Positions 44,826 to 53,025 of a stretch of 64,000 bases of DNA are shown here, piece by piece. The notes under the pieces were generated by a model. That model saw only the letters and a program-made list of their open reading frames with translations. It made no database searches and had not been told where the DNA came from. The DNA comes from JBGTSJ01 sp041940305. Its GTDB lineage: Bacteria; Planctomycetota; Planctomycetia; Planctomycetales; Planctomycetaceae. Location of the stretch: positions 34,586 to 98,585 of the forward strand of contig JBGTSJ010000021.1 of assembly GCA_041940305.1 (NCBI GenBank), in the 5' to 3' direction. Within the stretch, counting starts at the first letter, position 1. Each line of letters opens with the position of its first letter. A program made the translations under genes and the position numbers.

Positions 44826-47594
44826 TTGACGCCTGACTTCCCTGCATTGCGATTCAAGGGAGAACTGCGCCCGTCGCAGCGCGATGCGGTCGAAATCGCC
44901 CGCACGCAACTCGATGCGGGGCGGCGGCGGCTGCACATTGTTGCTCCACCGGGATCGGGCAAGACCGTCCTCGGCCTGTACGTCTGGGCGGAACATACGC
45001 GCGTTCCCGCTTTGGTGCTCTCCCCCAACTCGGCCATCCAGGCGCAATGGGCGGCCCGCACCGACCTGTTCGACGGTCTCGACAGGACGACATCCGTCAG
45101 CACCGACCCCGACGCGCCGGCACTGCTCACGTCGCTCACCTATCAATCCGTCACGCTCCCGCAGCGCGGCTCCAGCGATCTTGACGCCGAGGCGATCACG
45201 CTCTGGCAGGAGCGTCTGGTCGAGGCCGGGCAGGCGCAGGACCCTGATGAAGCAGCCGTCTGGATCGACGATCTTCAACGGCACAACCCGGACTACTTCA
45301 GCGACCGGCTGAGCGCCTATCGCAAGGAGTTGCGGGATGAAGTCGCCATAGGAGGCGACGCAATGCGGACGCTGCACGCCTCATCGCTGGCGACGCTCGA
45401 ACGGCTCAAGCGCCGCGGCATCGGCCTGATCATTCTGGATGAGTGCCACCACCTGCTCTGCCACTGGGGACGCGTGCTGGCCGACGCTCACGCCTACTTC
45501 GACCATCCCATCGTCATCGGACTCACCGCCACGCCTCCCGACCGCCGAGGGCAGCGGCAGGAGGACGTCCAGCGCTACGACGACTTCTTCGGTCCGGTCG
45601 ACTACGAAGTCCCCGTCCCGGCCGTCGTGAAGGACGGCTTCCTCGCCCCCTATCAGGATCTGGTGCAGTTCGTCCGCCCGACCGCCGACGAACTCGCCTT
45701 CATCGCGAACGCCGACGAACAGTTTCAGCGACTCGTCGAGGAACTCTGCCGGCGCGAGACCGATTCCCTGACGGCGTGGCTGACGCGCGTTCTGTCCACT
45801 CGACAGCTTCCCACCGGCGCCGCATCCGACTGGGACAGTTTTGAACGCCGCGACGAGGCCTTCGCCCACGCGGCACGCTGGTTCCTCAAGAGCCGCCGCC
45901 TGTCGTTGCCCGAGGGCGTGCCCCCGCCTCCGCCGCGCGACACTTCCGGGATCACCGGCGCTGATCTTGAGATGCTCGTCCCCGTCCTGGACCGCTACAT
46001 CCGCCACGGGCTGCGTTCCTCCCCGGATCCCGCAAACCACATTGCGGCCGAACAGGCGATCGCCCGGCTGCGGCTGCTCGGCGTACAGATCACCGAGACG
46101 GGCGCCCGCGCGTGTGCATCGCCGGTCAGCCGCGTGCTGATGTATTCGCGAGCCAAAGTCGCCGCACTGATCCCAATTCTGCACGCCGAACAGCGGGCGC
46201 TGGGCGATCGCATGCGGGCCGTCGTCGTCACGGACTTTGAAAAGACGTCCGCCGTGACAGCAGAGGTCAGCCACTTGTTGGATGAGGAGGCCGGCGGCGC
46301 CATCGCCGCATTCCGCACACTGTTGCGCGATGAGCAGACGGACGCCCTCAATCCGGTGCTCGTGACGGGATCGTCCGTGCTCGTCGATGACGACCTCGCC
46401 GCCGCATTCGGCGACGCGGCCCAATCCTGGCTGTCTGCACGCGGGCTGAACGTCGCGATCGACTTCAGCGATGAGGACGGGTTCCGCATCATGAACGGCC
46501 GCGGCCGCGACTGGTCCCCCCGCGTGTACGTCGAAATGATCACCGAGCTGTTCCAGCACGGACTCACGAAATGCCTCGTGGGCACGCGCGGACTCCTTGG
46601 CGAAGGCTGGGACGCCAACAAGGTAAACGTCCTGATCGACCTCACGACCGTCACCACGTCCACGTCGGTGAATCAGCTGCGCGGCCGCTCCTTCAGACTC
46701 GATCCGGACGATCCCGGGAAGCTCGCCAACAACTGGGACGTCATCTGCATCGCCCCGGAGTTCACGAAAGGTCTGGACGACTATGGGCGTCTGATCGCCA
46801 AGCACGAGGCCATCTTCGGCGTCACGGACGATGGCGCCATCGAGAAGGGAGTCGGACACCTGCACGCGGCCTTCACGGAGATCAAGCCGGAGGGGATCGA
46901 GCATTCCATGTCCGTTCTCAATGCGGACATGCTCGAACGCCCGCACCGCCGTGCCGAGTTCCGCGGCCTGTGGCGGATCGGCGAGCCGTACCATCCCGAG
47001 CCGCTGCACGCCGTCGAGTCGCGCGGATGCCTGGGCGAGGGCGGCGGTTTCCCGCCGTTTGGCAAAGGAACGCCGCCGTGGAGCGACGAATCGCTGACGG
47101 CCGCGATCAGCGAGGCCGTCCTGGGCGCCATGCGGGAGGCAGGCTTCGTTCCCCGTGAGCAGGGCGCACTGCAGATCGGCTCACGCGCCGGCGGCTACGT
47201 CCGCACGTTTCTCAAGCACGCGGACTCCGCCGCCGGTGCGCTGTTCAGCCAATGCCTGCAGGAAGCGCTCGGTCCGCTCGACGAGCCGCGGTATGTCGTC
47301 CCCCGCTACGTGGACTTCATCGAGGACACGTGGCTGTCGCAGGTCCTGCCGCATATCGTGGGCCGCTACTTCCAGCGCTCCACGCGAACCATGCAGATGC
47401 TGCATGCCGTTCCCGCCGCGTTCGCGAAGAACAAGGGGCTGGCCACGATCTATCAGCGGCATTGGAACGCGCACGTCAGCCCCGGCGAAGTCGTCTTCGC
47501 CCAGCGCGGTGAGGGGGAACGCCTCGTCGAGGAGTCGCTCCGCGACGGAGCGTCCCCCCGTGCGACGCCCCATCGGAAGGAGGTCTTCCTCTGA
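44826..47594 (+). CDS. Superfamily 2 DEAD/DEAH-type helicase
   Basis: 922 aa SF2 helicase. Q-motif-like LRPSQRDAVEIA is followed by Walker A APPGSGKT (residues 40-47), motif II DECHH (205-209), motif III GLTATPPD (232-239), motif V region LVGTRGLLGEGWDANKVNVL, and motif VI QLRGRSFRLD. It is longer than a minimal helicase: an insertion lies between motifs III and IV, and about 250 residues follow motif VI without a recognised nuclease. The start is TTG 44826; no nearer ATG preserves the N-terminal motif. Nucleic-acid translocation is well supported; the pathway is not. The divergent KAP NTPase neighbour makes a defence role conceivable. Confidence 0.87.
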   Translation: MTPDFPALRFKGELRPSQRDAVEIARTQLDAGRRRLHIVAPPGSGKTVLGLYVWAEHTRVPALVLSPNSAIQAQWAARTDLFDGLDRTTSVSTDPDAPALLTSLTYQSVTLPQRGSSDLDAEAITLWQERLVEAGQAQDPDEAAVWIDDLQRHNPDYFSDRLSAYRKELRDEVAIGGDAMRTLHASSLATLERLKRRGIGLIILDECHHLLCHWGRVLADAHAYFDHPIVIGLTATPPDRRGQRQEDVQRYDDFFGPVDYEVPVPAVVKDGFLAPYQDLVQFVRPTADELAFIANADEQFQRLVEELCRRETDSLTAWLTRVLSTRQLPTGAASDWDSFERRDEAFAHAARWFLKSRRLSLPEGVPPPPPRDTSGITGADLEMLVPVLDRYIRHGLRSSPDPANHIAAEQAIARLRLLGVQITETGARACASPVSRVLMYSRAKVAALIPILHAEQRALGDRMRAVVVTDFEKTSAVTAEVSHLLDEEAGGAIAAFRTLLRDEQTDALNPVLVTGSSVLVDDDLAAAFGDAAQSWLSARGLNVAIDFSDEDGFRIMNGRGRDWSPRVYVEMITELFQHGLTKCLVGTRGLLGEGWDANKVNVLIDLTTVTTSTSVNQLRGRSFRLDPDDPGKLANNWDVICIAPEFTKGLDDYGRLIAKHEAIFGVTDDGAIEKGVGHLHAAFTEIKPEGIEHSMSVLNADMLERPHRRAEFRGLWRIGEPYHPEPLHAVESRGCLGEGGGFPPFGKGTPPWSDESLTAAISEAVLGAMREAGFVPREQGALQIGSRAGGYVRTFLKHADSAAGALFSQCLQEALGPLDEPRYVVPRYVDFIEDTWLSQVLPHIVGRYFQRSTRTMQMLHAVPAAFAKNKGLATIYQRHWNAHVSPGEVVFAQRGEGERLVEESLRDGASPRATPHRKEVFL

Positions 47595-47745
47595 ACACAG
47601 GGCATGATCAACGAGCATTCGCGGGTGCAACGACAGCCCTGCGTGCGCTCACCCCGGTAGCCCTCCGCGTCAGCAAGGCCGAACGTTGCCGAGCTGCCCA
47701 CGTGTCTTGCCCAACGGCAACAGACCACGTCGCGCCTTCCCATCA

Positions 47746-48282
47746 TCACGGGATGATGCCAATCTCACTGGCCAAAACGAGACCAAGGATCGCAGCAACC
47801 GAAGCAACCAGCTGCACAGGTGCCATGTCCTGGTGAGGCTGCGTCCCCGGCTCCGTCGCCTGTGCTCGCCGGAGGTGGACCCGATATGCGGGAATCAGGA
47901 CGATGGCAACTGCCGCCACCGTGACGCCGGTCACCAGCAGCGTGACCTGCAAAGACGACCAGAGCGGAATCGCCGCGCCCACCCAGCCGCAGAATGCGAG
48001 GTGCATTTTGACCGTGCCGCCCGGCGCCCACTCGCGCAGCCAGAACGCGACGCCGATTCCACCGCCGACGAACATGCAGAGCAGCGCACTCGCCAATCCT
48101 CCCCCGGCGCCGGCCGCAGCGCCGATCGACGCCATGCACGACGCGGCCACGCCGCTGAGCGCCGTCAGAACGGAAAGAGAGTTTGGAACAACATCCAGCA
48201 CGAGGTGCAGCAGTGCGGCGGCGGCGAGGGCGGCGCATCCGAACCACAATGGCCAATACGCAACCTCCATCAGTATTGACAT
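47746..48282 (-). CDS. Prepilin-peptidase-like membrane protein lacking catalytic aspartates
   Basis: 178 aa with about five or six hydrophobic helices. GGAG lies 7 nt before the ATG complementary to 48280-48282, which decides the start. Two segments resemble A24 (TadV/CpaA-type) prepilin peptidases: VVPNSLSVLTALSGV aligns with the I-P-N-x-L-T element, and GGTVKMHLAFCGWVGAA aligns with G-D-V-K-L-x-A-A-x-G-x-x-x-G. The aspartate of the GxGD motif is Thr here, and the Asp expected seven residues before Pro of V-P-N is His. If the relationship is right it is inactive as a peptidase. Otherwise it is a hypothetical membrane protein. Confidence 0.62.
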   Translation of the reverse strand: MSILMEVAYWPLWFGCAALAAAALLHLVLDVVPNSLSVLTALSGVAASCMASIGAAAGAGGGLASALLCMFVGGGIGVAFWLREWAPGGTVKMHLAFCGWVGAAIPLWSSLQVTLLVTGVTVAAVAIVLIPAYRVHLRRAQATEPGTQPHQDMAPVQLVASVAAILGLVLASEIGIIP

Positions 48283-48756
48283 TCGGCGGCTCCGGGGAGG
48301 ACTTCCAGTGGTCGAGATGCTCTCAAAACCGTCCACGGTTGCGACTGGTCCGATGCACCCGCGTCAGAGCCTCCATTCAATGCGCTGGCATTCGTCGCTG
48401 CAACGCCGCCGCGGGGTGGGATCGTGGAGAGGGAGTCGTCGCCGGTTGGTGGTGGTGCGGACGTTTAGCAACGACAATGTCATAGGCCCGGCGTTCACGT
48501 CGGGTGAATGAGTGCCGATCCGGCGTCGCCAGCCTCGTTCACGAGGGATCTCGCTGAAGCGGCTGCAGACAGTCTACGGGAAGCCCGGTGAACCGGGCTG
48601 TCTGCTCCTGTTGCACGACGAGTCAACCCGGCGTAAACGCCGGGCCTAATACAGAATCAGTGGACGCCTGTAGCACCACGGATTGTCGACCACGCCCTCG
48701 CGGAGACCGGCTTGGTTACCATGCCCTGGACCAGTCCAACTCTCACGGAGCCACTC
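48283..48756. other. 474 bp spacer holding REP-like hairpins
   Basis: Spacer between the divergent membrane protein and sulfatase genes. No coding region is supported. The half nearest the sulfatase contains two palindromic elements, annotated separately at 48582-48644. The sulfatase promoter should lie downstream of them, but no clear -35/-10 pair is visible. Confidence 0.4.
48582..48644. repeat. Tandem REP-like palindromes
   Basis: Two perfect short hairpins 27 bp apart. AGCCCGGT (48582-48589) and ACCGGGCT (48592-48599) flank GA. CCCGGCGT (48627-48634) and ACGCCGGG (48637-48644) flank AA. Both share the CCCGG core and a two-base loop, typical of REP elements rather than terminators. Confidence 0.6.
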
Positions 48757-50517
48757 ATGCATCGAATTGCGTTCGCGCTGCTGTTGTGCGGTCCGGCGGT
48801 TGCCGTCGCCGCGGATGACTCGGCTCATCCCAATGTCATCGTGATTCTCGCCGACGACCAGGGGTGGGGGGACCTCAGCATCAATGGCAATCCCGCGATC
48901 CGCACGCCGCACGTGGATTCGCTGGCGGCGGACGGGGCGCGGTTTGAGCGGTTCTTTGTGCAGCCGGTCTGTTCTCCGACGCGGGCGGAGTTCCTGACCG
49001 GTCGCTGGCATCCGCGGGGCGGGGTGCGGGGGGTCTCCACCGGGCAGGAACGGCTGGATCTGGATGAGACGACGATCGCGGCCGCCTTCCGCACGGCGGG
49101 TTATGCCACCGGCTGCTTCGGCAAATGGCATAACGGGACGCAGTATCCCTATCACCCCAACGGCCGCGGGTTCGATGAGTATTACGGCTTCACGTCCGGA
49201 CACTGGGGCGAATACTTCGACCCGCCGCTCGACCACAACGGGGAGGCGGTGCAGGGGGAGGGCTACATCAGCGACGATTTCACCACGCACGCTATCGACT
49301 TCCTCAAGGAGAACGCGGCGGCGAACCGGCCGTCGTTCTGTTACCTCGCGTTCTGCACGCCGCACTCGCCAATGCAGGTTCCCGATGAGTACTGGGAGCG
49401 CTTCCGGGACGCCGATGTACGGCCCTCCGGCAGCGATCGCGAGGACATCGACCATACGCGAGCCGCGCTGGCCATGTGTGAGAACATCGACGATAACGTC
49501 GGCCGAATCCTGAACTGGCTCGATGAGAGCGGACTCGCCGACGATACGATCGTCGTCTACTTCACCGACAACGGCCCCAACGGACCGCGGTGGAACGGCG
49601 GGATGAAGGGGCACAAGGGGACCACCGACGAAGGGGGCGTCCGCTCGCCGCTGCACATCCGCTGGCCGGGCCGCATTGAGGCCGGCACGGTCGTGCAGCG
49701 GATCGCCGGCGCGATCGACCTGTATCCCACGCTCATCGATCTCGCCAGCATCGAACGGACGGGGGATGAACCGTTCGACGGCATTAGTCTCGCTCCGTGG
49801 CTTCGCGGGGATGCGTCTGAGATTCCCGACCGGGTGTTGTATCACCACTGGGCGGGACGGGTGAGCGCCCGCACGCAGCAGTTCCGACTCGACCACACGG
49901 GACAGCTCTTCGATCTCGACAACGATCCCGGCCAGCGGCAGGACATCGGGGCGTCGCATCCGGAAATCGCCGCGCGACTCACGGCGGCCGTCGATCACTG
50001 GAAACAGTCCGTCCTGAATGAGACTGCTTCCGCGGACGACCGCCCGTTTCCCGTCGGCTATCCCGAGTTCGTTCGCACGGTCCTCCCGGCCCGCGACGGC
50101 GTGCCGCACGGCGGCGTCGAACGGAGTTCCCGCGCTCCGAACTGCTCATACTTCACCAACTGGACCAGCACCGACGACCGCATCACCTGGGACATTGAGG
50201 TCCATACCGCCGGGCGCTACGAAGCCGTCCTGCACTACACCTGCCCTGAGCCGGACGTTGGCTCGGCGGTGAAGCTGACGCTTGGCGAGGTTGGCTGGAC
50301 TGGCCTCATCGATCAGCCACACGATCCTCCGCTTCGCGGGGCCGAGCAGGACCGCGTCGACCGCGGCGCGGAATCCTACGTCAAGGATTTCCGCCCGCTC
50401 TCGCTGGGGGTGATCGACGTTTCCGAGGGACGAGGAACACTGACGCTGCGCGCCACCGACGTCCCCGGCCATTCCGTCGCGGACGTCCGGATGATCGAAC
50501 TGATCCTGATCCAGTGA
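48757..50517 (+). CDS. Secreted formylglycine-dependent sulfatase
   Basis: 586 aa. The signal peptide (IAFALLLCGPAVAVAAD) precedes a type I sulfatase. Metal ligands are in VIVILADDQGWGD (D33, D34). The formylglycine motif C-S-P-T-R (C72), followed by A-E-F-L-T-G-R, is complete. CFGKWHNG supplies the conserved Lys/His pair, and VVYFTDNGPNG provides the later D-N metal ligands. A C-terminal beta domain (about 470-585, WDIEVHTAGRYEAVLHYTCP) follows that is not in minimal sulfatases and may bind carbohydrate. GGAG lies 8 nt before ATG 48757. Desulfation of a sulfated polysaccharide is likely; the maturase must act in trans. Confidence 0.93.
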   Translation: MHRIAFALLLCGPAVAVAADDSAHPNVIVILADDQGWGDLSINGNPAIRTPHVDSLAADGARFERFFVQPVCSPTRAEFLTGRWHPRGGVRGVSTGQERLDLDETTIAAAFRTAGYATGCFGKWHNGTQYPYHPNGRGFDEYYGFTSGHWGEYFDPPLDHNGEAVQGEGYISDDFTTHAIDFLKENAAANRPSFCYLAFCTPHSPMQVPDEYWERFRDADVRPSGSDREDIDHTRAALAMCENIDDNVGRILNWLDESGLADDTIVVYFTDNGPNGPRWNGGMKGHKGTTDEGGVRSPLHIRWPGRIEAGTVVQRIAGAIDLYPTLIDLASIERTGDEPFDGISLAPWLRGDASEIPDRVLYHHWAGRVSARTQQFRLDHTGQLFDLDNDPGQRQDIGASHPEIAARLTAAVDHWKQSVLNETASADDRPFPVGYPEFVRTVLPARDGVPHGGVERSSRAPNCSYFTNWTSTDDRITWDIEVHTAGRYEAVLHYTCPEPDVGSAVKLTLGEVGWTGLIDQPHDPPLRGAEQDRVDRGAESYVKDFRPLSLGVIDVSEGRGTLTLRATDVPGHSVADVRMIELILIQ

Positions 50518-50534
50518 GGTCGAATCAACACAAA

Positions 50535-50563
50535 GCGGCCCGCCGAACTGCTCGGCGGGCCGC
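50535..50563. terminator. Perfect 12-bp stem-loop between convergent genes
   Basis: GCGGCCCGCCGA (50535-50546) pairs perfectly with TCGGCGGGCCGC (50552-50563) around loop ACTGC. It sits 18 bp after the sulfatase stop and 28 bp beyond the stop of the convergent gene at 50591, so it can serve both. On the minus-strand side the sequence TTTGTGTTGATT follows, a usable T-rich tract. Confidence 0.65.
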
Positions 50564-50590
50564 GATGGTCATGTGGCGCTTAAACGCTGC

Positions 50591-51109
50591 TTAGTGCAGC
50601 ACCCCCTCCGACCCGTACACGTTGCCGTAGTCCAAGTCGCTCAGCAGGTGCGGGTTCGACGGGTAAGTCGGGAGGCTGGGATAGCCCGGATAGGACGAGC
50701 CCGGCGTGTAGACCGGCGTGGTGTTGTACGACGGTCGCGGCGCCTGCTGGTACTGGCCGGGGAAGAGGTTGAACGGGAACACTCCATTCTGATTGGTGTT
50801 GGGATAACGGACCCGCGGCGTCGTCTGCGGGTACGGGCGATACGGCTGCGTCTGGACCGGCGCCGGGTAGCAGCCGTCCGGTCCGCAGATCATCGGCGTC
50901 GGCGGGCAGACTCCGCCCGGGCACGTTCCCGGTGCGACGCCGTTCCAGTAGTTGGGCGACGTCTGGGTGGGGACCGTGTTGTAGGGATAGGCCGGGTACG
51001 TCCCCGGCTGCTGGCCGTTCCAGTACTGCTGTCCGTTCCAGGGCTGCTGGGCGGAGGCAGCGGTGCAGGCACAGAGTGACAGAGCGATGGCGGCGGCGTG
51101 TCGCAACAT
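50591..51109 (-). CDS. Small secreted Pro/Tyr/Asn-rich protein
   Basis: 172 aa with a signal peptide (HAAAIALSLCACTAASAQ). The mature part is low complexity, rich in P, Y, N, Q and G. It contains near-repeats such as WNGQQYWNGQQPGTYPAYPY and several Y-P-x-x-P turns, plus a Cys-containing CPGGVCPPTPMICGPDGCYP segment. It looks like a structural or surface protein; I recognise no domain. An unusually complete ribosome site, AAGGAGGTC (51113-51121, minus strand), precedes the ATG by 3-4 nt, suggesting high expression. Confidence 0.72.
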   Translation of the reverse strand: MLRHAAAIALSLCACTAASAQQPWNGQQYWNGQQPGTYPAYPYNTVPTQTSPNYWNGVAPGTCPGGVCPPTPMICGPDGCYPAPVQTQPYRPYPQTTPRVRYPNTNQNGVFPFNLFPGQYQQAPRPSYNTTPVYTPGSSYPGYPSLPTYPSNPHLLSDLDYGNVYGSEGVLH

Positions 51110-51630
51110 GGCGACCTCCTTCCGATGGCTGGTGCAGTGGGTTGAGGTGTGGATCGGGTGGCGACGTCAGCCGCACCGGGCGTCTGTCGCTTGTCATCAA
51201 TCCGGTTCCACGGGTGTTGTGGCAGACCGGAAAAGCGAAGGCCGTGCCACAGTGCGCAGAGTGCCGGTGAGGGCGCTGGGAGGACGCAGAGTTTGCCGGA
51301 CCGGAGCAAGCCGCATCGAGCTGCGCCGCCCAAGTGATGAAGGCTGTCGTCAGTGTGAGACGAACTTTCGGCACTCACTCAATGGTGCGTGCAATAACTG
51401 CAATTGGGCTTTGAAAGAGCTACGTGGAGCCGGTGCCCGAAACGTGTGGAATCAAGCTTTGCGTGGCGCACTCCCTCTTGTTTTTTCAGATCACGAACCC
51501 GCGTGTCAGCATCCGGCGTCTGCTGGATCTCCGGCTTGAATCAGCCTCTTCCCAACTGGAGTGTTGTCGCCCAGAATGAGACGATCAGCCGCGGCCACCG
51601 CGGAATCAGCGCTCAAGGGGTCGCACGACG
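51110..51630. other. 521 bp divergent spacer
   Basis: Spacer between the minus-strand secreted protein and the plus-strand metallopeptidase. Apart from the ribosome site at 51113-51121 I see no convincing gene, hairpin or repeat. An A/T-rich patch (TTGTTTTTTCAGATCACG, about 51480) is the only composition change and could belong to the promoter region. Confidence 0.35.
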
Positions 51631-52797
51631 ATGGCAGGGATTTTTGAAGCGGTCACGAAACGTCTGTCGGAGGTGTGGCGGACGGAGGAGCCGGCCGTGC
51701 GGGGGAGGTCGTACCGCTGCCAGTGCGGGCGGCCGATTTTCTTCCGCAACAGCGTTTGTCTGGCCTGCGAGTCGCCGCTGGGTTTCGACCCGGACTCTCT
51801 GCAGATGCGGGCGATTGCACCGGGGCCGGAGCCGGAGACGTGGAAGCCGGCCGGTGAGGCGGAAGCGGGACCATTGTGGAAACGGTGCGTGAACCTGGAT
51901 TCGCCGTCCGGGTGCAACTGGCTGGTTGCGATTGGGGACGAGCAGCCTCAGTGCATTTCGTGCCGGCTGAATCGGACATTGCCGGACCTGAACGACGCCG
52001 ACAATGCTCGCTGGTGGCGGCAGATCGAAAACGCCAAGCGGAGGCTGGTCTCTCAGCTGCTGAGCCTGTGCCTGCCGGTGGAATCGAAGGTCAGCGAGAA
52101 CCCGGAAGGGGGCGTCATGTTCGACCTGTTGCGGTCGCCGCCGGACGGGCCGCGGGTGCTGACGGGTCACTCCGACGGACTGATCACGCTGAATATTGAA
52201 GAGGCCGATGATTCGCTACGGGAAAAGATCCGGCACGAGATGCGCGAGCCGTATCGCACGCTGCTGGGCCATTTTCGACATGAGATCGGACATTACTACT
52301 GGGACCGGCTGGTGCGGGACTCGCCGTGGCTGGAGAAGTTTCGCGAGCTGTTCGGCGACGAGCGGCAGGACTATGCCGCGGCCCTGAAGCGGAACTACGA
52401 GCAGGGGCCTCCGGCGGACTGGCGGGAGCGGCACATCAGCTCGTACGCGTCAGTGCATCCGTGGGAGGATTGGGCGGAGAGCTGGGCGCATTACCTGCAC
52501 GTGGTGGACAGTCTGGATACGGCCCTCAGTTTCGGACTGCACGGCGAGAACGTGGAAGCGACGATCGAGCCGTTTGTCGTGGAGGACCTGTACGATCCGG
52601 ATGCGCCGGACGCGCAACAGGTCATCCTGCTGATGAATTCCTGGGTGCAGTTGACGACGGTCCTGAACGAACTCGCGCGGAGCATGGGGCAGCACGATTT
52701 CTATCCGTTCGTGATGTCCCGCCCGGTGCTCAAGAAGCTGCACTTTATTCAGATGGTTGTGAGGGCGGAGCGGGAGCGCAACGGGTGCGGGGATTGA
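51631..52797 (+). CDS. Zinc-binding metallopeptidase (Peptidase_Mx type)
   Basis: 388 aa cytoplasmic protein. An N-terminal zinc ribbon (C30-x-C32, then C43-x-x-C46) matches the start of the COG4307/Peptidase_Mx family. A second pair of cysteines (CVNLDSPSGCNW and QCISCRLN) follows near 87-115. The metalloprotease motif HEIGH (HExxH) occurs in RHEIGHYYWDRLV near residue 216. A downstream acidic ligand is probably in the WEDWAESWAHYLHVVDS stretch. Length and domain order fit the family, whose substrate is unknown. Confidence 0.88.
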   Translation: MAGIFEAVTKRLSEVWRTEEPAVRGRSYRCQCGRPIFFRNSVCLACESPLGFDPDSLQMRAIAPGPEPETWKPAGEAEAGPLWKRCVNLDSPSGCNWLVAIGDEQPQCISCRLNRTLPDLNDADNARWWRQIENAKRRLVSQLLSLCLPVESKVSENPEGGVMFDLLRSPPDGPRVLTGHSDGLITLNIEEADDSLREKIRHEMREPYRTLLGHFRHEIGHYYWDRLVRDSPWLEKFRELFGDERQDYAAALKRNYEQGPPADWRERHISSYASVHPWEDWAESWAHYLHVVDSLDTALSFGLHGENVEATIEPFVVEDLYDPDAPDAQQVILLMNSWVQLTTVLNELARSMGQHDFYPFVMSRPVLKKLHFIQMVVRAERERNGCGD

Positions 52798-53025
52798 TCG
52801 GGACGGAGTGGTGGGGCCGGCCGGGCCGATGTCGCGGGCGAAACGCTCTGCTGCCGAGGCTTATTGAACCTGTCGCTGGACCGGTCGCGGGCGGGGTCTC
52901 ATACTGGGTGCCACGGGCCGACCGTGACGGATCGCTTTCGGGCCGTTATGTTGGAATCTTCATACATGCGGCCGACGCCACGTGCGCCCGGGCTGCAGTT
53001 CTTTGACCACCCTGAGTCTCAATCC

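Noticed and set aside
45381..47009. Minus-strand frame of 542 codons opposite the helicase gene
   Set aside because: The plus strand holds an unbroken set of SF2 helicase motifs; the antisense product has no recognisable domain.
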